The notes beneath the pieces were generated by a model. That model was not told where the DNA came from and did no database searches. It saw only the letters and a program-made list of their open reading frames with translations. The translations under genes and the position numbers were made by a program. Below are positions 43,732 through 54,781 of a stretch of DNA of 64,000 nucleotides, piece after piece. Source of the DNA: Daedaleopsis sinensis (lineage: Eukaryota > Basidiomycota > Agaricomycetes > Polyporales > Polyporaceae); contig CM066310.1 of the NCBI GenBank assembly GCA_033807695.1, positions 2,046,001 through 2,110,000 on the forward strand, read 5' to 3'. Positions within the stretch are counted from its first letter, which is position 1. Each line of letters opens with the position of its first letter.

Positions 43732-44928
43732 CCTGTGGGGGAGACGAGGGCGGCGGCGAAGGCGAAGGATGGAGGAGAGGTGAAAACGTTGGCAGCGTTG
43801 GAAGGTGGGGGGTTGGAATATCCTACCCGCCTCCCGGCCCATGTATATATCCTCCATGGGGAGGCGGCAGGCTTGGTCGCGGCGATGCGCACACTCGAGT
43901 GCGTGTGTCGAGAGTCGAGCTGGAAAAGGGAGTCCGAATTCTTGTGTGTAGAGTCTTCTGCGATTCGTTTGCGTCGTGTGGCGTTGAAGGGCGTTGACGA
44001 CGAGCAGGAAAGAGAGTCTGTGGAGTGTGGCGTTGAAGGTGCGTCGACGACGAGCAAGAAGGAGAAGTCGCAACGAGGCGGAACGAGGCGTCCAAATGGA
44101 GTCCGTGGAAATAACATACCAATAAGGTAACGTACCAATTGGGCAACCGTCGGGCGGGGCGCCCGGTCGCTGGAACGGGAAAGGGGCGGGCGGCCCTTAT
44201 ATCGGCGAATTTCGGGAGAAGTCTCCACGTGCGCGGGGCCTGGGCCTACCTGACGTCTCCTGACAGCTCCGGACGTGCCAAGCCGGCTGGTTGGTAGCGC
44301 TGGTTGCGTCATTCTGTGGGACGGCTGGCCTGTCCCCGAAAAGAGGAGAGTGCAAAGATACTTACCTTGAGAACTGGAAGCAGCAATCATGGCCACTGTT
44401 TATCATACCTGAGAGCGAGAACAGAGATAGAGACGGGTCCATCCCGTACGTCCTCTGGTGACTTTGGTATAGCTACAGATGTAGACGGGAGGACGGCCCG
44501 GGCTCCTCCGAGTCCTGCTCTTCGAAGAGGCGCTCGAACGCCTCAGGTTCCCTGCAGGCCATTGTGGCAAGTCCAAGTTATGTACTTATCTCACGCATGT
44601 GCTGCGGCAGCTGAATTTACCATCCTATTCCTCCGGACCGAGCGCGATCTTGCACGATTGCCCATGACTAGAATCCACCATCTCGCCTGTTTTCCTTAGC
44701 TTCAACCTCTCCCGGTGCCCACTACTTACTTTCATCCAAGTCCCGAATACAGGCACTACCTTCAAGTTATACCCGGACTGAACGCAGAAGGAGGGCTTCC
44801 AGGTTTGTGAAGCCTTCCTGGCAATGTTGCATATCATTGACAGTCCAGTGGATCTGTCTGTCCTGTTCTTAACCTTATGCTCCCTCAGGCGTTTCAACGT
44901 AGAACGTCCGCCCCATAAGTTCAGCGCG
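43732..44928. other. Divergent promoter region, no gene seen
   Basis: About 1.2 kb between the divergent SIM-motif gene and dsRBD gene. A short imperfect tandem duplication lies at about 43980-44080 (GTGGCGTTGAAGG(G/T)..., then ACGACGAGCA(G/A)GAA twice). A TATA-like CTTATATC is at about 44195. Open frames there are shadows in repetitive sequence. Confidence 0.4.
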
Positions 44929-45830
44929 ATGCACTCCGACCGCTCTCACCCGCACTCTGGTCGTGGAGCTGGCTCGTCGCTCGTCGCTAGAGCACACAAG
45001 AACAACAACAACGTATCAGGAAGCATTAGAGGTGGCAAAAAGAAACAAAGAGACAACCGCCATCCGCCTCCGCCACCTCTTCCGGGTCCGGTTCATGACG
45101 AGCAATATATCAATAACACCTACCGCATCAAGGCGCTCAAGAATATCCACGAGAAGAACCCGAAGTCGCCTTTGAATAACTACATCATGGCTTCCGGTGG
45201 GCAGATGAACTTTACCGCTGTTCATGGATTGGTTGAAGGTGGTGACGCACAACCAATTTATCGGTGAGTAGTCACAGTCGATGCATCAGGAAGAATGTTT
45301 CTATATCTCAACTTCAGCTCGACTATCACGGTCAAACATGACGAAGGCGAACTTACGGGGATCGGTGACCACGCCGTGCGCAAGATCGCTGAGAACCTGG
45401 CAGCTTTGTCCGCGATGTACCAATTGGATTCTATCGGCGCGGTAGGTACTCTCAATGCTTTTCGACGCACCCGGTGTTCACACTAAATTACGGGTTGAAG
45501 TTCGAGAAGAAGGTGGAGGAGAAGGGAAAGGAGGAAGCTGGTCCGATCCAGGCCGCTTTGTCCGACGGAACCGTGCTGTCCTACGAACGGGCTCGTCAGT
45601 TCATGGACTACTATTGCCGTCGCTTCCGGTTCGCGAAACCCGACATCGTATATGCCCAGCTTACCCGTGGACCATGGCGAGCCGAGATGATCGTAGCCGA
45701 CCGCCGTATTGGCTTCGGACAGGGTCCTAGCAAAAAGGAGGCGATGTCGAGGTGCTACACCGACGTTGTCGAGTACCTGGAGATAAGCGACCCGCCTATC
45801 TGGAAGGATTTCGTTCGCGACGAGAAATAG
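44929..45830 (+). CDS. Double-stranded-RNA-binding protein, full-length copy
   Basis: Three exons, 44929-45263, 45318-45441 and 45501-45830, 789 nt (262 aa). After a basic, His/Pro-rich leader (residues 1-60) comes a dsRBD: PKSPLNNYIMASGGQMNF (helix 1 and strand 1), STITVKHDEGELTGIGDH, and AVRKIAENLAALSAMYQLD (helix 2). A second, more divergent dsRBD-like unit (about 185-250) has MDYYCRRFRFAKPDIVYAQL, MIVADRRIGFGQGPSKKEAM and CYTDVVEYLE. Two such domains resemble the N-terminus of fungal DExH helicases, but no helicase follows, so it may be a stand-alone binder or a truncated helicase. From 45078 to about 46190 the sequence recurs inverted at 56860-57972. Confidence 0.8.
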
Positions 45831-46190
45831 ATCCGGGGCGTCTGGAGGCATAGTGGCTGAACTCTAGAGCTCTGCGAAAAAAGATGGCGATGGTGATGTG
45901 CTTCTTTCTCGCGCATTAGACAGAGATGGGGAAGAGGGAGAGAGATGAAGAATCCGCGCTTCTTCAGTCGCCTTCGTGCGTGATCGGCTGCCGCATAGTC
46001 GTCCCTATGGATTGCTTCAGGAGGTGGAGGTCCAGAGAAATACCCTGCTATGACATGCTGTCGGCATCAGACGTTCAGCGAGACCTCGTGTGCGAAAGCT
46101 CCCTGTACGTACCAGAAACATACCGCTCCATATCGGAAGCTTGCGCCTTGGCAGATGCGAGCAAATCAGACCTGAGCAGCAGTGAGTAGC
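45078..46190 (+). repeat. 1.1-kb segment duplicated in inverted orientation (copy 1)
   Basis: Pairs with 56860-57972 in reverse (positions sum to 103050). It covers most of dsRBD exon 1, exons 2-3 and about 360 bp of 3' flank. Differences seen are a handful of substitutions (for example residues KVEEK/KEEEK and AEMIVADR/ADMIVDDR), so I estimate well over 95% identity. Left of 45078 and right of about 46190 similarity stops. Confidence 0.9.
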
Positions 46191-46412
46191 AGACTCGGAG
46201 GGCAACCTGCCAAGGTCGAGAGCGACGAATACTTCAATCCTGCATGATCGAGGACGCAACTATGATACGCTACCACAAAGTATCATTATCAGCAAGTCAT
46301 GTAATTCAAAAGCACGTCCATGCGCCCCGAGCACGGGTATCTCACCGCCAAGTCCAAGTGGCCAACCTACTAGCACTATTGACCCGGAGCCTCCCTCAGC
46401 CCCGAGGCAGCA
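45831..46412. other. Convergent spacer, mostly part of the duplicated block
   Basis: 3' flank of the dsRBD gene; duplicated to about 46190, then unique sequence to the YPP1 stop. No gene. Confidence 0.5.
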
Positions 46413-49400
46413 TCACAAGCACCAACCCACAGCAGCACCCGCGTCCCGCAGCGGCCTGTTCTCCGACAGCGTGAGCGCGAAGCACAAGCACTCGCGCTCC
46501 CGGTCCTGCCGCCCCTGCAGCGCGTACATCTTCCCGAGGAAGTACCACGCCTCCGGCACGTCCCACCCCGCGCCCTTGGTCAGCTCCGAGAGCAGCCCGA
46601 CCGCGAGGTCGACGTTGTCTCGGCTCGCGCCTTCCATGCCCTCTTTCTGCCGCGCGCCGTCCTGCGCCGCGGCGAGGTAAACGCGGCAGAGGTGGATCGT
46701 CGCCGAGACGTCCCCGGGCGAGACAAAGAGCGCCTTCTGAAAGCACTCGAGCGCCCGCCGGCCGTCGTCGAGCGCGAGGTGGTAGAGCCCCAGCTGGACC
46801 CACACCGCCGGGTTGTTCTCGTCCCGCACCTCCGCTTCCTGAATCGCCCCGCGCGCCTGCTCGATCTTGCCCAGCCGCCGGAAGGTCGCGGAGGACATCA
46901 GCCAGAGGTTGCTGAGCAGTCGGCGGTCTCGCGCCGCGCGCTGCTTCTGCTTCGGCAGCGTCGGCGTCGGCTCGGGCGGCGGGAGCGACGGGGGCGGCGG
47001 CGGGGCCTCGATTGAAGATAGATCGAGCTGCGAGCTGGCGTAGATGCTGAGATGCTGTCGCAAGTGGATGGACGACGCCTGGTAGGGCGGTTGGCCGAGG
47101 AGCGCATGGAAGTCTGCGGACGGCGAGTCAGCACAGGGTCTCGATGACGCGGGACTGACGAACGAGTACCTGGGGCAGAATTCGATCGCTTGAGATGGTG
47201 GCTGTTGTGCCTCCCGACATTGTGTCCGATCTTCTTCGAGATGGTCGTGACACGCGCACGACCTTTGTGCACCCCGCTGATGAACACCTCGCGCACCTTC
47301 TTCCCTCTCCCGCGCGTGGTGTCGACAGATAGCCGCTGTTTTTCCTCGCTTCCAGTCTCTCTCCCGTTCCAATGGTCGCCGTTGAGCTGATCTTGCGAGT
47401 ACGCGGGGCTCTGGATCATGGGCGACGCGGGGGTGACCGTGATCGGGATGGACAATTCGGTTGTCGCGGAAGCGGGCTCGGGCTGCTCCTCAACCGGCGG
47501 AAAGAGCGTCGAAGCGCGGACGTCTGGACTGCCAGATATACGCTTCTCACCGCCAGAAATCATTGAAGCCGGCCGCAGGTCTTGAGATGCTCGCCTGCTG
47601 TCGATGGACAACCGTCCTGAGGTCGACGGATCAGCGTCTCGTCTGCACAGGCGGGGAAGCGAAGAGAGAGAATGCACGCACTGTCGTCCGCACTGACGCC
47701 CCGCCGTTCAGAGAACCACTGGAACACTTCAACCCACTTGTCGCCGGTGCCTTCCGGACCGTCGACATGCTCGGTGAGCGTAAGTAGCGTCATCCTCAAC
47801 TGCAGCGCGTGTTCGAAGGCCTCATGGCGATTAGGCGAAGGGCGATCGCCCAGGTGATGCAACAGCTCTTCCGAGGGCGGGAGCTCCGTGGCATCTTTCG
47901 CCAGCAGCACCGCAGGCTCGCTTCGATGCTGCGAGCTCGCGTCTCCGTTCAGGGTCTCCGTATGACCATTGATCCTGACCGCGGGAGTGGCGTAATCATG
48001 AACCTGGATACCGTCGAACGCGCTGCCGTTGTCCGGAAGACCGTCGATTTGGTCGGGGTCTTCTTGGGCGAGCTCAGCCTCGCTGACGCTCATACCCATC
48101 TCCAGAACCTCTCTCGCCGCCTGCCAGTCTCCGCCAGCTGTGAGGAGTAAGCCGAGCAGATGCCAGTGTCGCGCTTCTCCGGACTCCGACTCCACGGCGG
48201 CGCGAGCGTGAAGGATGGCTGCCTGCAAATCTTGAGACGGCCCTGAGCGGAGGTATGCGAGGGCGAGATGATGATGAGTTGACGCAGTAGGATGGATTGA
48301 GAGGGATGTCTTCAACAGCTCTAGGGACTCCTCGAAATGTTTTGTTCGCGTCCGCGGGTCCTGCCCTGAATGTGGCATACGCATAAGCACTGTCAGGGAC
48401 ACTCTGAGATATGGTGGGAGACCTGCCTGTATAAGCTGTCGCGATATGCCAGATCGCCTCGGACAGGTGGATGCTGGCGAGAAGGACTGTGTCACCTCTG
48501 TCAAGTCGCGTTTTCGCTTTCTCGATCATCTGGCCGGCCTCCTTCGCTTGTTCGACGGCCTTACCCCCGTCGATCTCAGCAAGTGCCAACCGCGAGAGCA
48601 TCCGAGACCCCTGGACGAGGGTCTGTACCCAATTGAAGTCCGTATCGATGTCGTTCCCTGCTCCGAACGCGCCGGTCTTGTCTGGCGTTGTGGTCCCCTC
48701 TTCAGCGAGTTCTGCCTCGCGCGCCTTGCTAACAATCTGCACGTACAGACGTAGCGTGCGCTGCGCGAGTTCCGGGTCTCCGGCGACGTAGAACAATCGG
48801 CTCATGTGGCGGAAGATCTTGTACGAGTTGAAGGTGAGCCGCGTCGCCCACCACAACACCTTCACCGCGCGCACAGTCAGCCTCGGGTGCCAGAACCCTG
48901 CGACGGCTGCAAACTCACATCGATTACCCATCCCGCGAACTCGCCGACTGCACCGTCTGCCTCCCACGCAGCGACAGCGAGGTCGATGAGGTCTTCCACC
49001 TTGACATTGCGCTCGCCCGCTTTCGGGAAAGACGTGCTCACGCTCAGGATTGCGCGATACTCCTGCACGACCGAGCGCGCGGTGCTGATCCACCGATGGG
49101 ACCGGTCCGCCGCGGGCTTCGGCACCGGGGACGCGCGCGCGCGAAGGATGAGTGCGCGTAGATGCAGACAGGCGATGGCCGACCGCTGCTCCGGGCGGAA
49201 CGAGGGCGGCCAGTGGGTGTTGCAGGCGTGGTACTGTTGGAAGAGCTGCCACAGCGAGCCGTTGGCGCCATCGGTGCGCGTAACGTCGCACGTCCGTGCC
49301 CCTAGGATGATCCCCCGTCGCAGGACACGTTCTACCCAGCGCCATAGTTCTCGATATCGCGCAAAGGAGCTGTTGTCTGGACCGGCGAGCAGTCCGGGAT

Positions 49401-50292
49401 TGCTGGTGGGGACCGACGCAGGGATGTCCGCCACAGCCGATGCGATGATGGGAGAAGCGAGCAAGTAGGCAGTGAATGCTTTGTCTGGCTCGTCAGCGTT
49501 GAGGATCTCGTGTGACATGCCTATGATGAAAATGTTTGAAATTGAACACCGTGTGCACTTACTGGGACCTACCTTTAAGACATATGCTCCGTACAGACTC
49601 CACCGCGGTCCACGCCCTCCCTTCGTCGATGTCAGCTGCTGACCCTGTTGACTGGGCGGACACGAAACTCCCTGTCCGGAACGAAGAGATGGAGGCGTTA
49701 GAACTGGACCCCGGGACGTGTAGCGTCGCAGGGGCTGATCGAGTCGTTCCAGAGGAGAAGACGAAACCTTGGGCGTTCGCGAGGTCGTTGAGCTCGGACA
49801 AGTGTTGCAAGCAGTCCTCCGGACGACGAACAGCGTATGCGTGGTACGCCAGCGCGGCTCTGATCGACTTGGGATCGCAAACGACGAGTGTGTTAAAAAG
49901 AGGCGACATACATTGGAATCCTTGACTTGACGTACATCGGAGCGACTCGCGTCCAGCTGCTTCAGCGAGCTGTACCCCGCCTTGCCCTCGTCTACCCTCT
50001 CCTCCGCAAGCATGCACTCCTCGCCTAGCGCGAGCACACCGTGTGGCCCCACTTCTCCTCCATCCAACGTCGTGTAGTTCGCGGACAGCAGCAGCGAGAG
50101 GGCTTGGGTTTGTGAGGCGAGCTCGCCTACGTCCTGATGACCTGGAGAGTGTTTGTGAAACTTGCGCAGGAGGTCAGCCCACGATATCGGTCGGCCATGA
50201 GTGTCTTTTGCAGGTGTTCGCGAGTCCCATTGGCCCGCGGTTAGTGCCGATCGTAGCTGCCGCCAGTAGTGCTGGGACTTGACTTGGGCCAT
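46413..50292 (-). CDS. YPP1: YPP1/TTC7-like TPR protein (PI4-kinase complex scaffold)
   Basis: Seven exons: 50292-49936, 49867-49573, 49520-48919, 48859-48427, 48365-47678, 47642-47170 and 47113-46413, 3549 nt (1182 aa). It consists of helical repeats throughout. The N-terminus YWRQLRSALTAGQWDSR precedes a low-complexity insert near 200. The centre has YRELWRWVERVLRRGIILGA, LWWATRLTFNSYKIFRHMSR, LHLALAYLRSG-like and AESESGEARHWHLLGLLLTA-like repeats. A Ser/Pro-rich loop (VEEQPEPASATTELSIP) comes before the final TPRs: TFRRLGKIEQARGAIQEAE, AVWVQLGLYHLALDDGRRAL and EAWYFLGKMYALQGRQDRER. In yeast Ypp1 with Efr3 tethers the PI4-kinase Stt4 to the plasma membrane. The intron 48366-48426 needs a GC-AG pair (CAG/GCAGGT) to hold frame, and intron 47643-47677 is only 35 nt; these two joins are the least certain. 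Confidence 0.85.
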
Positions 50293-51607
50293 AGACAGTG
50301 GCAAGCGCGAAGTCAGGTAGTCGTGCGCGTATACAGCAGCAAGTGAGCAACAATACTGACTGAGGAGGATGCGAGACTTTGCAAGAGAAGAGGGAGGAGG
50401 GGGAGGAGGAGCCGCCGAACAAAATCGGTCGGACCCAAGAGGGGAGCACCGGCAGATGCCGAGACCGGCGCTAGGAGGGGGGAGGGGGGTCCCGGGGTCC
50501 TTATTGCACTTCGGGGATACCCCTTGGGAAATTTGTTTGGACGTTTTGCAGGATGTACTGAAAGCTAATCTAGAGCTCACAACGACTCATCACAGCTTAC
50601 TTGCCTCTCACCGGTCTTGAACTTAGGCTGGCCATGACAACTGTAAGTACAGTGACTAGAGTTCTCGGCGCTTGCCAAAGTACCCATTCAAGCCAAATAT
50701 GATTACATAACTTTACCCAAGTTCTAAGCACGACCGTGATGGGCAAGGGTTGGGCAAGGGCGCCCTTTTTCCTGCCATCTCCGGAAATTGGACAGAGTAA
50801 GTATCATTGCCTTTGCTTTCGCGCGTGTCGAGGCCCGAAAAGAGGAAGGGATAGATATCTAATGGTTGTCTCAATATTTCCTTCAAGTTGGCAGGTAGGG
50901 ACTCGGAAAAGGGCATTCAAGTTTGCGCGTCGTCAAGTGCATCTTGTCAAATATGTCACTTACTCTCTACAGTAGCTACTACTATCCAGTTAAATTATGC
51001 CACACACTGGGATGTGCCTTTATCTTAATCAAATGGACATGACTGATATTACTACGCAATTTTGAAACTAAATACTCCGAGGTTGGCGATGGTCACGAAA
51101 TCATTATACTGACTACGGTACCGGGTATCTCAATCCCTGTTAATGCATCTAAACTCGTGGGGAACCTGCTGGCAGTGACCCGCCCGGAGGTGTTGGGCGT
51201 CTTCGTTTCTCCTTTGGGATATGTTATGTCGGAGAATATACCTTATATAGTACTTTCCCACGGGGGGAGGGGGAGGGGGGGTCCCCAGAAACCCCTTATT
51301 GCACTTCGCCTACCCCGGTACGATTTTCACTTCATGCCCCCCTCTTGGTCGGACCCTTGAAATGGCGCAGTTACATACCTGCTGAACTCGTTCGAGTCCA
51401 GGAATATCGCTGATTTTTCAAGCAATTCGTCACAGATCGCTCTCAGAAATTCTACAGCAAATACATGTAGTACTAAGAGATGCTGAACGACTTTTCTGGC
51501 CAAACAGGTAAGCTCTACTATTATGTCTGGACAGTGTCTAGAAGGCACGCTCAACGGTGTTTGCTCCCTTCGCTCGCCCCACTACTACTCAGATACTGGG
51601 TACTACT
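50293..51607. other. Divergent intergenic region, no gene seen
   Basis: Holds the YPP1 and Crinkler-like promoters. A G-rich run followed by CTTATTGCACTTCG occurs at about 50475-50515 and again at about 51262-51310, and TCGGACCC occurs near each in opposite orientation. This could be a shared promoter element or an old duplication. Confidence 0.4.
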
Positions 51608-53999
51608 ATGTCTGACTCTCAGTCTATCGATCTCTCGCCCGCGAGGGAACAGTCAAGAGTAGAACCGGTATGTCCTTACTACTCAGCCAGCCTGATATGG
51701 TCTCAACGACCTCTCAGCTGCAGTCGGGTTGGCAAGACTCACTCCACAATGACTGGACTGTCTTTCACGAAACGTGGTGGGGCATCAATACCACAAATTC
51801 CGGGCAGAGCAATGCTACAGACGAGCAGTTCAATGCCGCAAAGCTCAAGCAGTGTGATGCCATTGTCACCGTCACGACTTCGGAAGTCATCCAGAGGACC
51901 TTTGGCATAAAGACCTCGAGGGGTGGGATATTGGTGCGCGAAGAATCCCTGCGCCTCTACACACGGTTGTGCGAACTAGAGGGGACTAGGACTAAAGGAG
52001 TAATCATCGTCGGGCAGCCTGGCATCGGTGCGTCGCTCTATTCAGGCTTTTATCGTATGCGATCGTTGATATGCCCCAGGCAAATCGTATTTCATCGTCT
52101 ATGCCTTGTTGCGACAATTGGCGATGGGTCGACAGGTCCTCTTCTCGACCAAAGATGGCGACACCTACCGATTCAACGAAGAGGGCGTACGGTGGATGCC
52201 AAAGAAGGATGTCACTCACAAGCACATTCCCGATGTCGACTCTAAGGGGCGGCGGGCTTGGTCCTTGATCGATGCAGACAACACGCCGGTGGATATCCAG
52301 AAGGTGGCTCGTGGCGTGGTGTTCGCTGTACTCGCTACTTCCCCTAAGGTGGCGAGGTACAAGGCGTGGTGCAAGGAGCTGGCGCTCCGTAGCGAGCTCA
52401 TCATCGCGGAATTATGGAGCATCCAGGAACTCCACAAACTGTATGTCGACATAACCATCTGGCGTGCGTCCACTGACCTTCATGCTAGGTTATCTGAGGA
52501 CGGACTGTCGAACCTCTCAGCGACCGAACGAGCGCCCTATAAAACGCTTGAGAGCGTACAGAACCTGGTCCGTGATGTCGGCCCTTGCCCGCTGATGTAA
52601 ATGACCTATGCTCCGGGTGGTGCGTCGGTCGAAGGTGCAAAGGTCCGGCGAGGTGCTCACAAGGGGAGTCGGAGAAGCGGAGGAGGGAACGAGTACGCGG
52701 GAGCGCGGAGCGCGGTCGGAAGTCGGGGGTCGTGTGTGTCGTATAGCGAGCGTCGAGAGTCGAACGGAAGTCGGACGTGAACGAGAGCGAGAGCGAGAAC
52801 GAAACGAGAGAACGAAACGTGAGATGTATTGCGAGGGGGAGATGGTGGTGGTACAAATACTAGAGCTAAACTAAGCGCAGCGAAAGTACTCGAAAGTCGG
52901 TCGGCGTCTAGGTTTCCTAATCGGTAATACTACCGTACTGTACGTGTGAAGTCTAAAATCTACCGAATATCCGCGCAGAACCCTATGATGCTCATCACCG
53001 CGCGACATCATCTGGTACATTGGAAACCGCTCTCAATATGAAAGTCACGTCACAGCAGCCGTCAGCGAAATTTGCACCGTAGAGGAGGTTCTTCGCCTAT
53101 TCAAGCACGTGGACGTGGATATCAATACAGCCGCACATCGCCTGATACTGGTCCAGCCTCGCGACAACTATTCGATGTTCGTCTCGATAAAGACCGCAAA
53201 GATCGCCAGCATGGTGTTGAAGCGGCTCCAAAGTCTTTGTAACCAGGCCGCGCAGAATCTCTTCCTCGCTGCTGCCGCCAACACGGAGACCAGAGTGCTG
53301 GCTGGTCAAGTCTTCGAGGTCCTCGCAATCCAGTACACGCGCGGCCAGCAACCTGCGCTAGAGCCGCGCGGCTTCTATTCCATGGAGTCTGTCGAGGGCA
53401 CGGCGAATTTTCCCTACCGCTTCCAACATACACTGACCACACCGCAGCGGTACATGGTTCATGAAACATGATCCGTCCCGCCCCGAATCACTCACGCTTC
53501 AATCCCTCTCAGTGTGATCAATGTGGAGGATCACAAGTCGACGCTCCTCGCCAATCCTCAAGAGTTTCAGATATCCGTCGTATCCGCTGACTCCATGTTC
53601 CCCCCCTTTGCCGAGAGGAGCTTGCAAGACTATGGAAACTTCGCTGATTGCGCTCTGGACCCGACACACTACTACCGTCCCAAGAACACGAAGAATCCGC
53701 TCTTTGACTCGTTCTTTCTACATGAGGGCGATGGCGACGTCGTCGTATGGGTCTTCCAGATGACGATCGCGAAGGACCATGACGGCAAGACCATTGGATT
53801 CGCTCTCTTGGAGGACCTCGTCACCCGAGTGAAGAAGAAGTTCACGGCGAAGAAGGTGGAGCTCAAGTATGTGCTCGTCGTGCCATACTACCCAGACGTC
53901 GCCGTGCGATGGCACCTGTCGCCGGCATGGGTCAAGGTGCCGGGTGAAGTATACGTGTTATATCTCGACTCCTTTGCCCCGTTCAGTGCCTTTTTTTGA
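51608..53999 (+). pseudogene. Crinkler/RHS-like P-loop protein, disrupted by insertion
   Basis: Exons 51608-51667, 51718-52027, 52080-52440, then 52489-52592 / 53002-53449 (one exon split by an insertion), and 53513-53999. Without the insertion the phases close. As it stands the frame ends at a TAA at 52598, just inside the insertion, leaving about 280 residues. The N-terminal part has a Walker A GQPGIGKS (residues 119-126; the splice site falls inside it) and an ALLRQLAMGRQVLFS strand. The C-terminal part has PKNTKNPLFDSFFLHEGDGD, VWVFQMTIAKDHDGKTIGF and KYVLVVPYYPDV, the restriction-nuclease-like end common in basidiomycete Crinkler/RHS homologues. Such proteins combine an NTPase with a nuclease-like domain; in oomycetes some act in the host nucleus, but in fungi the role is unclear. 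Confidence 0.8.
52593..52997. mobile_element. 405-bp TG...CA element (solo-LTR-like) in a coding exon
   Basis: The element begins TGATGTAAATGACC and ends GATGCTCATCA, that is TGATG...CATCA 5-bp inverted tips, and is flanked by CCGC on both sides (52589-52592 and 52998-53001). Removing it with one CCGC restores the exon in frame through CP-RDII. TG...CA tips with a short target duplication are typical of LTRs; no internal retrotransposon is present, so a solo LTR fits best. A short-TIR DNA element is the alternative. I saw no second copy in the window. Confidence 0.75.
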
Positions 54000-54445
54000 A
54001 GTCGCTGCTCATCATGTCAAGCTCATGCGCTGCTTGTGAAGATACAGTATGCACATTAATAATTACCCCATACTAGTACTGCCACTACGTCGGATACGTC
54101 ACTGACTGCGGCGCTCGCGCTCGGCGTGACTTCCTCAGGTGTGTATTCTCTCCTTTCGTCCACTTGCGCCGCCTCATTTACTGGCGGAACATATATGTAT
54201 CTATATAGTCTGTCATTACCCTGTTCCGTGTTAACGCTGCTCTGGACTCACGTACCTTTTGCACGATATCCGGTACATATCATGTACACGCTCGCTTCGT
54301 TTTCAGGGGTGTTGATGACCTTTGGCTAACCTGGGGCAAGCTCTTACTCTCCGCCAGGCTACTTACGTAGGGTGTGAGATCTAGACAGTCTTGAGAGTGC
54401 GATTCAGACGTCGACATTGCCGCGAAGGTGGCCCGATCGCGAGTG

Positions 54446-54627
54446 TGTCGGAAAACCCCGGTGAACCCTATGAGATAGAAGAAACATTATAGCCCTTTTA
54501 AGGCCCTTATAGAAATTCTTGTAGGTCACAAAAATGCCCTACAAGCCCTTATAAGGGTCTTATAAGGGTCTTAGAAGGGCCATAATGTTTCTTGTTTCCT
54601 AACAAGTGTCACCGGAGTTTTCCGACA
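54446..54627. mobile_element. 182-bp MITE
   Basis: The left tip TGTCGGAAAACCCCGGTGA is matched by the inverted right tip TGTCGGAAAACTCCGGTGA (18 of 19). Further in, AGAAACATTAT(A/G)GCCCTT occurs in both arms and the middle holds repeats of CCCTTATAAGGGTCTTATAA. It could fold into one long hairpin. It lies about 155 bp upstream of the ERG1 ATG. From 54000 to 54445 no gene is seen. Confidence 0.8.
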
Positions 54628-54781
54628 TGGGCGCCTGTAATTGCAGAAATCGTGCGATATATTATTATGATACGGTTCGCAACAATCGAGACCGACGACG
54701 AGACCACGGACGACGCCGTCACGACGGGGCTGGAGCATCGCCCACGACGTTCAAAAGCATCCCCACACCATCATCTGCACG

